DNA from: Actinomycetota bacterium | GTDB taxonomy: Bacteria; Actinomycetota; Geothermincolia; Geothermincolales; RBG-13-55-18 | Direction: 5' to 3' | Assembly: GCA_016931915.1 (NCBI GenBank) | Contig: JAFGDU010000121.1 | Span: 1 to 37,438, forward strand | DNA: 37,438 nucleotides | Part shown: positions 31,903 to 37,438 of the stretch, one piece after another | Position numbering within the stretch: position 1 is the first letter of the stretch | Layout of the letters: each line of letters starts with the position of its first letter | Notes under the pieces: generated by a model | The model's input: the letters and a program-made list of their open reading frames with translations, nothing else | Database searches by the model: none | Told to the model about the DNA's origin: nothing | Position numbers and translations under genes: made by a program

Positions 31903-33666
31903 GTGAACGCATCAAGGCGGGCGAACCCGGCGGGATCGCGCAGGCCGCAACGGCTTACGTCCATCCTTTTCGTGCTCCTTGCGGTCGTGGCCATCCTGTC
32001 TCTCTCCTCGACTCCCTGCGCAGCGGACGAATTCCGTCCGCCGACGGACGAAGAGGTCGAGGAATATATCAGGGACATTGGCATCGAAAGCCGCGGCATC
32101 GATATAAAAGGCGATTTCTACCCCTTTAAGATAGTCGAGAGGGTTAAGACGACTCAGGTATTCCATAGCGATGGAAGGCTCAAGGTAACTTATCATCTCC
32201 ACTTGGTTTTCACGACCACCTATATCAGCCACGGCGGCGAGGAAACGGCATACGCACAGCAACATATTGCATCCTGGAGGGCTTTCACTGACCGGCCACC
32301 GCAACCCTCCTTAGAAGGAATGTATGGAGAAGGGCATTCCGGTACGACCATGGATGAAGCGCTTGCCGCCGTAGAAGCGGAGATGCGGATGGATATGGAG
32401 CGGAATGCGGCGGAAGCGGAGGATTATGGGGGATACCTCGAACAGGGGTGGTGGCTGGTGAGCTCATCCGGGAAATTGGTACCATCCGAGGACGGAGGAG
32501 AAAAACAGGAAAAACCCGAACCGGGGGGCGGGGAAACCGCGTCCGACCTCGACGAGTACGGCCGGGCTCCGGGTGAAGGGCACAAGATACCCGGTCCCGG
32601 CAGCTGGTGGGAGTGGTTCACCGGCACGGTTGTCGCGGGCGCCGTCGCGGCGGGCGCGGGCCTGCTGAGCGCGATATTCGGCGGCGGGGGGGTATCCGCC
32701 CCGCCCCTGCCTCTCCCGGTTCCCCCAGGGCCCGCCGCGGGAACTGAGCAGGGCGCATTGAGGCCGGCTGCGCCCGCACCGGACCTGATAAAGGATCAGG
32801 TAAACGGGCCCGATATCATAGACCAGGCTGGGAAAGCACTTGAACCTCTGCAGGGTTGGGCGGAATGGTCCAAGGACGGCATCGGGGCCTTCATGGATTT
32901 CACCGATAAGGCTATCGTCCCGGCGATCAATAAGCACCGGGCGAAGCTTTTCGAGGCGCTGAACATGAAAGACCCCCTCGCGCACGCTTACTGGACTGGG
33001 CGCGGCATCAACGTCTCGCAAGCACAGATGAACGAGTTCTCTGAAAAGATCGGCAATGCCATGTGGTACTTCGACGTCTTCAACGATACCCTCGAGAACG
33101 TTGAGGGTGGCGATTCCTACATAGACGGAGCCCTCAAGGCAACGGGCAGTAATTATCTGACCTATGGGGTGACCGAGACCTCGGCCTCCTCCGCTGTCGC
33201 CCTGTACGAGGCGGCCAACTGGGTACTGCTGGGCGGCTCCAGGGCCGGGGAGATCACCAGCCACATGAGCACGCTGAAGGAAGGGGCCAATTACGTCTAC
33301 GACAAGGTCAAAGACGCGGTGTTCGGTACCGAGGAGGCAGCGAAGAGGCTTGACGACGGCCATTACGGGGAAAACCTGCGCAACTGGCAGCACGGCACGG
33401 AGATCGTGGCCGAGTGGACATACAATGAGGGGCAGATGGCGCAGGACCTCGAGGACGTCCTTACCGACGACGACTTCTACAGGAATATGCGCGAGACCAA
33501 CCGCAAGCTCTGGAAGCCCGCCGAGGGCAGCTGGAGGCTGAAGAGGAGTATCCTTTACATCGGTGAAAAAGCCTTCGACGGCTGTATACAGATAGCCGAG
33601 GCAACGAAAGACACCTCCCGCTACCTTGGCAAGAAGACGGCTACGTGGTTCTCGGGATGGTTCTAG
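31903..33666 (+). CDS. Secreted or membrane-inserted protein of unknown function
   Basis: 587 aa. GTG start directly after the previous stop, with GGTGGG upstream. A Sec signal peptide spans residues 1-41 (Arg-rich n-region, then LFVLLAVVAILSLSS, cleavage near CAA-DE). Residues 60-190 form a strand-rich domain; 195-235 is a charged Gly/Glu/Pro linker. A second hydrophobic stretch (~240-262, VVAGAVAAGAGLLSAIFGGGG) plus a Pro-rich segment could be a membrane span. The rest (~290-587) is largely helical, with no recognised family. The mix of a central glycine-rich hydrophobic stretch and helical C-terminus recalls secreted effector-type proteins, but no toxin motif is seen. Confidence 0.7.
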   Translation: MNASRRANPAGSRRPQRLTSILFVLLAVVAILSLSSTPCAADEFRPPTDEEVEEYIRDIGIESRGIDIKGDFYPFKIVERVKTTQVFHSDGRLKVTYHLHLVFTTTYISHGGEETAYAQQHIASWRAFTDRPPQPSLEGMYGEGHSGTTMDEALAAVEAEMRMDMERNAAEAEDYGGYLEQGWWLVSSSGKLVPSEDGGEKQEKPEPGGGETASDLDEYGRAPGEGHKIPGPGSWWEWFTGTVVAGAVAAGAGLLSAIFGGGGVSAPPLPLPVPPGPAAGTEQGALRPAAPAPDLIKDQVNGPDIIDQAGKALEPLQGWAEWSKDGIGAFMDFTDKAIVPAINKHRAKLFEALNMKDPLAHAYWTGRGINVSQAQMNEFSEKIGNAMWYFDVFNDTLENVEGGDSYIDGALKATGSNYLTYGVTETSASSAVALYEAANWVLLGGSRAGEITSHMSTLKEGANYVYDKVKDAVFGTEEAAKRLDDGHYGENLRNWQHGTEIVAEWTYNEGQMAQDLEDVLTDDDFYRNMRETNRKLWKPAEGSWRLKRSILYIGEKAFDGCIQIAEATKDTSRYLGKKTATWFSGWF

Positions 33667-33695
33667 TATGATGAAACGGAAATGGAGCGAGGGAC

Positions 33696-34970
33696 ATGCC
33701 CACCGTGGTATTCGGGCCTGACGAGATACTGCTGCTCTCGGCGCTGGCGCCGCAGAAGCCCGCTTTTCCTTACCCCCTGCATTACCTGCTCGACCAGGGC
33801 GAGATGTTCACTACGGCCGAAGCCAGGGAGATCCACGATGCTTTCATAAAGGACGGTTTGTTGTGGAGAGACCAGGAGGGTTGCCCCCAGCTCAACGGGG
33901 AGCTCGCGGTCGTCTTCAGTATCCTGAACCATCCCAATAAGGCGATCCACGTACAGGCCTTCGCGCGCGAGGAGACGCCTCGCTACGTGCTCTGCGAGCG
34001 CAAAGGCCACTGGGTCGTTCTAGCAATTGGGAAGGGCAACGCCTTTTTCGCCCTGACCTATCTTTACGACCTAGACGGTTGTGCCCAGTGGTTCAGCTAT
34101 GACCTGCTGGGCAGGGAGATGTTCCACAAACCTTTCTTCACTGAAAAAGAAATCCGCGTAACCTCACTCGAGTTATGCGTGCTTTCGGTCATACAGGGAA
34201 TCTTCAAATCGCGGGTGGAATCTAAAGGCTCCCCCCTTGAGGGCGGAGAACTGTGGGCCGGCTGGGACGATCTTTTCAGCCGTGAACATGAGGCAACAGC
34301 CGAAAAGGTATTGCCGTACGAGCTTGACAGGCAGAAGTTCGTCTCGCTGTTCGAAAACAGGGACGCCATCTGCGCAGCGGCGTCCAGCCTGGCGCAAAAG
34401 GATATCCTTCAGGCCGGAGACCGGGGGATATCCTTTTCATCTTTGGGCAGGACTCTCTTCGACCCGGGGAAGGTCGCGGACATGTTCGTATTCACGAAAC
34501 CCGATCTGATCAACCAATATAAAACGTTGCTGGTCTATGCGGGAGGCTTTCTGGTCCTGTGCCCGCCTATGCAGGAGCGGGGAGAGGTCTCGATGCGACT
34601 GCTGCCAGGTAACCTCTCCGGAGAAGAGGTGTTTTTCCGCCTTATGGACTGGGAAGACGACCTGCTTTCGCTGCTGCCCGCTGATATGGGAGCAGAGATG
34701 GAGGGAAGAGCGGTTGCGCCACAGCCGCAAGTTGCGAGCAGCGATGCCACCACAGAGCAACTCCATGCAGGCGCGGTGAACTGGAGCGCGGTGCCTGGAC
34801 GGACCTTCTGCCCCGCATGCGGCAGCGTGCTGGACGAGGGGGCGGCGTTCTGCTCGGAATGCGGCAGCCCGGTCAGTACCGCGGTGACGAGGGGTAAAAC
34901 CTGCCCCGGGTGCGGGCTTCAACTGAGAGTGGGCGCGCGCTTCTGCAGGATGTGCGGCAGGCCCCAGTAG
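33696..34970 (+). CDS. Soluble protein with C-terminal double zinc ribbon
   Basis: 424 aa. The N-terminal ~330 residues are alpha/beta with a winged-helix-like start (LSALAPQKPAFPYPLHYLLD, GEMFTTAEAREIHDAFIKDG), then strands around HVQAFA..TPRYVLCERKGHWVVLAIG. No family is recognised; the layout faintly resembles EspG-type chaperones but no ESX gene is near. The C-terminus has two ribbons, CPAC..CSEC and CPGC..CRMC (from ~370 on), typical of double-zinc-ribbon proteins. No membrane span. GAGGGAC precedes the ATG. It may be the cytoplasmic partner of the membrane zinc-ribbon proteins. Confidence 0.75.
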   Translation: MPTVVFGPDEILLLSALAPQKPAFPYPLHYLLDQGEMFTTAEAREIHDAFIKDGLLWRDQEGCPQLNGELAVVFSILNHPNKAIHVQAFAREETPRYVLCERKGHWVVLAIGKGNAFFALTYLYDLDGCAQWFSYDLLGREMFHKPFFTEKEIRVTSLELCVLSVIQGIFKSRVESKGSPLEGGELWAGWDDLFSREHEATAEKVLPYELDRQKFVSLFENRDAICAAASSLAQKDILQAGDRGISFSSLGRTLFDPGKVADMFVFTKPDLINQYKTLLVYAGGFLVLCPPMQERGEVSMRLLPGNLSGEEVFFRLMDWEDDLLSLLPADMGAEMEGRAVAPQPQVASSDATTEQLHAGAVNWSAVPGRTFCPACGSVLDEGAAFCSECGSPVSTAVTRGKTCPGCGLQLRVGARFCRMCGRPQ

Positions 34971-35096
34971 GCAGGCGCGCGTCAGGGAAGAGCCCCGGGG
35001 GCGACACGGGGATTGCCATATAGAGCCAGCAGAGAAAAGCCGCCTAGTGATGATCGCGTAATGGATGCGGTCGTTAACATGCCAAGGAGGGGTCAA

Positions 35097-35327
35097 GTGC
35101 TCTGCGTGAAATGCGGCAAGGAATTGGCAGATGGTGTGGGCTTCTGCAGGTTCTGCGGGAGCCCCCAGATGGCGGGTGGCACGGTCCCAGGGGGTGGACC
35201 GGCTTCCGCGGGTGCCGGGAGATCACCCGCGATCGACCTACCGACCCTTTCCACCCAGGACTACATCATCGTAAGCGCGCTCATCGCCATAGCTCTGTTG
35301 CTCGTCCTGATTTTCGCGGTCTCATGA
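35097..35327 (+). CDS. Tail-anchored mini zinc-ribbon protein
   Basis: 76 aa from GTG at 35097; AGGAGGGG ends 4 nt upstream, so a longer frame from 35013 is rejected. The zinc ribbon is C3-x2-C6 and C17-x2-C20, almost at the N-terminus. A Gly/Pro linker leads to a single C-terminal membrane helix (~55-75, IIVSALIAIALLLVLIFAV). It matches the ribbon-linker-helix order of the two larger proteins but has no outer domain. Likely part of the same cluster. Confidence 0.75.
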   Translation: MLCVKCGKELADGVGFCRFCGSPQMAGGTVPGGGPASAGAGRSPAIDLPTLSTQDYIIVSALIAIALLLVLIFAVS

Positions 35328-35872
35328 TCGCACGCCCGCCATAGCTGTTTCTATCTTAGCCAACCGCCAAGCAGAGAGAAGGGCCGCCAATGGTATCAGC
35401 GGAAACAGCTTTATGTTACCTCCTTCTCCCTCGTGATACGAAGCGAACAGAGGCCGGTGAAGAAGGGGTACTTGTCGGCGGATAGATATAAGAAGGGGGT
35501 CGATATCTCTCCGGGTACCACCGGCTCCTTGCCCATCTCAAGGAAGTCCCACCCGGAAAGGGGCATGTATTTGAAAAGCCGGGCAGGTGCCCGGCTTCTA
35601 TCGCTCTGGTGGGCGTTAAGGCCCCTGGAAGACCTTACCCCACTTATCGTCCTGGTGGAGGCGGTATAGATATTTTACAGCAGCACCGATAACCCGTCCC
35701 CACACATCGTCTTGACGCTGCCTTCGCATTCATAAACCCCGGGCCGAGGCTCTTTAACCCTTCATCGGGGCTCCAGCTGGCAAAGGCACGGAAGTGCCAT
35801 TAGCCGCTATAATCATGTTGATCGTCTATCGGCTCAGATTGCCCGGGCAACTCAGAGAGGAAAGGACTGGCC
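35328..35872. other. Intergenic region with repeat element 3
   Basis: A 545-nt stretch without a convincing gene. It holds element copy 3 at 35573-35653 and then ordinary sequence up to the ribosome site of the next gene. Short open frames here have no ribosome site or domain. Confidence 0.5.
35573..35653 (-). ncRNA. Unidentified conserved element with terminator, copy 3
   Basis: The block 35607-35653 matches copies 1 and 2; CGTCGT is TATCGT here (CTTATCGTCCT). On the minus strand it is followed by a 9-bp perfect stem AAGCCGGGC/GCCCGGCTT (35576-35584 with 35589-35597) and TTTTC. This is the strongest of the three terminators. Like copy 2 it has no leftward gene downstream. Confidence 0.55.
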
Positions 35873-36970
35873 GTGACCGGGAAAGAGAGGATCGAGAAAG
35901 CCTTCCTGCATATCGAGCCGGACAGGGTCCCCGTGTGGGAGATGGCCTTCAACGAGCAGTCGATACTCAATATCGGCGCTTTCTTCGCAGGCGACCTCCC
36001 GCCCGCGAAGCCGGTTCACGACATGACACCGGAAGAAAAGCTCAAGCTCCTGGGCCTTCTCTTTACCCTTATAGAGGAGCTGGAAATCGACGGCTTCCCT
36101 TCTCTGCTGTTGCTCGCCTCGGAACCAGCTGGCGACGGTTTCATCAGGGACGCCTGGGGCTGTACTTTTCAGTTAAGCGCAGTGGGAGAGTCCGTTATCA
36201 AGGGTGGCCCCGTGAGCCGGCCGGACGATCTTGCCTCCTTCTCCGCATATCGGCCCCGGGAATCCGATTACCTCATGCTGGTGGCCGCCAAGGAGCATTT
36301 TAGAGACGACCTGGCACAGATCCTGGTCAACCCCGGGCCCTTCCAGTTGAGCCGGAACCTCACGGGGGGCATGGAGAAGTTCTTTCCCTATATCCGCAGG
36401 AACCCGGATTTCGTGCACGAGATCATGAAGATGACCACCGACTACGTGCTCGCTTCGCTGGATATGGGGATATCCCTGGGGGCCGACGTCATCTGCCTTG
36501 ACGGCGATTTCGCCTACAACAAGTCGACCTTCATCTCCCCGGACCACTACGACGAATTCATCATGCCTTACCATAAGGCGATCGTCGATTTCGTTCATTC
36601 CCGAGGCAATTTCATATTCAAACATTCCGACGGTAACATGTGGCCGCTCATGGACCGGCTGGTCGAGGCCGGTTTCGACGGCTTCCATTCCATCCAGCCC
36701 CAGTGCATGGACATCGCCAAGGTCAAGGAGCGTTACGGTGACAGGCTGTGCCTGCTCGGCAACATCGATTGCTCGTACCTTCTTCCCTTCGGCAACGAAC
36801 AGGAGGTCGAGGAAGCAGTGCAGGATACCATTGCCGTGGCGGCTCCCGGAGGCGGGTATGTATTATGCTCGGACAACACCATCCATCCCGGGTGCAAGCC
36901 GGAGAACTACCTGGCCATGATCAAGGCCGCGCGCAAGTACGGCAACTACCCCATAGTTGTCAAGGAATAG
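35873..36970 (+). CDS. Uroporphyrinogen-decarboxylase-family (URO-D) protein, methyltransferase-like
   Basis: 365 aa. TIM-barrel URO-D fold: N-terminal TGKERIEKAFLHIEPDRVPV is diagnostic of the MtaA/MtbA/HemE superfamily; AYNKSTFISPDHYDEFIMPYHK, FKHSDGNMWPLMDRL, GFDGFHSIQPQ and LLGNIDCSYLLPFG follow in order. The HxC zinc motif of corrinoid methyltransferases reads HSDGN, so Zn-thiol activation as in MtaA is not assured; this variant occurs in many uncharacterised members. True HemE function is unlikely given context. GTG start with AAAGGA upstream. The next gene, an FGGY kinase, starts 10 nt after the stop, so they form one unit. Confidence 0.85.
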   Translation: MTGKERIEKAFLHIEPDRVPVWEMAFNEQSILNIGAFFAGDLPPAKPVHDMTPEEKLKLLGLLFTLIEELEIDGFPSLLLLASEPAGDGFIRDAWGCTFQLSAVGESVIKGGPVSRPDDLASFSAYRPRESDYLMLVAAKEHFRDDLAQILVNPGPFQLSRNLTGGMEKFFPYIRRNPDFVHEIMKMTTDYVLASLDMGISLGADVICLDGDFAYNKSTFISPDHYDEFIMPYHKAIVDFVHSRGNFIFKHSDGNMWPLMDRLVEAGFDGFHSIQPQCMDIAKVKERYGDRLCLLGNIDCSYLLPFGNEQEVEEAVQDTIAVAAPGGGYVLCSDNTIHPGCKPENYLAMIKAARKYGNYPIVVKE

Positions 36971-36980
36971 GTGATAGCTC

Positions 36981-37438
36981 ATGGATAAAAGGTTGGTGAT
37001 GGCCTTCGATCTCGGCAATGGCTCCGGAAGATGTCTACTGATAGATCTGGACTCGCAGGACGTATCGGTTGCGAGTAGGAGCTGGACCTACGCGGTCGCA
37101 CCCGGCACCGCTGGTCTGGGATACGACATGGACCTGGAGGATATGTGGCTCAAGCTGGGGGAAGCGTCCCGTGAAGTCATGGAGGAATCGGCAGCCAGGC
37201 CGGGGGATGTGCTGGGTCTTGCGTCCACCAGCATGCGTAACACCACGATACTTCTCGATAGAGACGGCCGAGCCCTGTTTGCCGCCCCTAACCAGGACGC
37301 TCGCGCCCTGGGAGAGGCTCTGTCCTTGGGGGCGGAGCGGGGAAAAGAGGTGCACGAAGCGGGGGGCCACTGGCCCAGCCCGATCTTCATGGGCAGCAGG
37401 CTGCTGTGGTTGAAGGAGCATGCTCCGGGGCTGCTGGA
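36981..37438 (+). CDS. FGGY-family carbohydrate kinase (N-terminal part, runs off window)
   Basis: 152 codons visible. MDKRLVMAFDLGNGSGRCLLID is the phosphate-1 motif of FGGY kinases (FDLGxGSGR); LGLASTSMRNTTILLDRDG and PNQDARA correspond to the conserved substrate-side blocks, with the usual WxDxRA motif reading NQDARA. The family phosphorylates sugars and polyols. Substrate cannot be told from this part. GGTGATAG precedes ATG 36981. Pairing with a URO-D-family gene is seen in other anaerobes, often next to corrinoid proteins, but the rest of the cluster is outside. Confidence 0.85.
   Translation, partial: MDKRLVMAFDLGNGSGRCLLIDLDSQDVSVASRSWTYAVAPGTAGLGYDMDLEDMWLKLGEASREVMEESAARPGDVLGLASTSMRNTTILLDRDGRALFAAPNQDARALGEALSLGAERGKEVHEAGGHWPSPIFMGSRLLWLKEHAPGLL

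Noticed and set aside
31903..34970. Type VII secretion locus
   Set aside because: No FtsK/SpoIIIE-type ATPase, WXG100 protein or mycosin is present; only a vague structural hint in one gene.
28415..35653. CRISPR array made of the 46-nt repeats
   Set aside because: Copies are 0.6 and 6.6 kb apart with genes between; no spacers and no cas genes.

Overview
The window reads as chromosomal DNA of a GC-rich bacterium, most likely a deep-branching, probably anaerobic actinobacterium. This is inference. It rests on a Nif3 / C4 zinc-ribbon / RNase HI block that matches the mycobacterial Rv2230c-Rv2228c order, on WYLAEGYT-type surface modules, on an aldehyde:ferredoxin oxidoreductase, and on the absence of any obvious oxygen-dependent enzyme. 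I found no rRNA, tRNA, CRISPR array, transposase or phage gene.

Layout. (1) 1-3573, minus: the first 1191 codons of a very large secreted beta-propeller / repeat protein that runs off the left edge. (2) 3839-16181: a redox island of nine genes, eight flavoproteins and one Fe-S CCG-domain protein, transcribed outward from a divergent promoter region at 13279-13550. It includes four paralogues of one geranylgeranyl-reductase-like family. (3) 16443-20924: a zinc-ribbon/V4R-like protein, an aldehyde:ferredoxin oxidoreductase, a methyltransferase and an SCP2-like lipid-carrier protein. (4) 21329-25814, minus: a housekeeping block of Nif3, zinc-ribbon coiled coil, RNase HI, YdjM-like membrane protein, histidine phosphatase and HAD phosphatase. 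(5) 26001-28130: a metallophosphoesterase and a convergent methyltransferase. (6) 28378-35653: an accessory segment marked by three same-orientation copies of an undescribed ~46-bp element. It holds an XRE-type regulator with a leaderless-looking promoter and a seven-gene envelope cluster of zinc-ribbon, Yip1-like and secreted proteins. (7) 35873-end: a URO-D-family methyltransferase-like protein and the start of an FGGY kinase.

How the genes may work together. The island looks like a set of electron-transferring flavoenzymes acting on a hydrophobic substrate such as an isoprenoid, sterol or fatty acyl compound. A GlcD/GlcF-like oxidase with Fe-S partner would take electrons, the CrtI-like and GGR-like proteins would (de)saturate the substrate, and the nearby SCP2 and V4R-like proteins could bind or carry it. 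A TetR-type palindrome overlaps the leftward promoter. The grouping is visible in the sequence; the substrate is unknown.

Two repeat families stand out. One is a REP/MITE-like inverted repeat (GGGGTCAGCCCTCC ends) with three copies, each placed at the 3' end of a gene; in two cases it supplies the stop codon. The other is the 28.4/29.0/35.6-kb element, which on the minus strand is always followed by an intrinsic terminator of unrelated sequence, as expected of a conserved small RNA or riboregulator.
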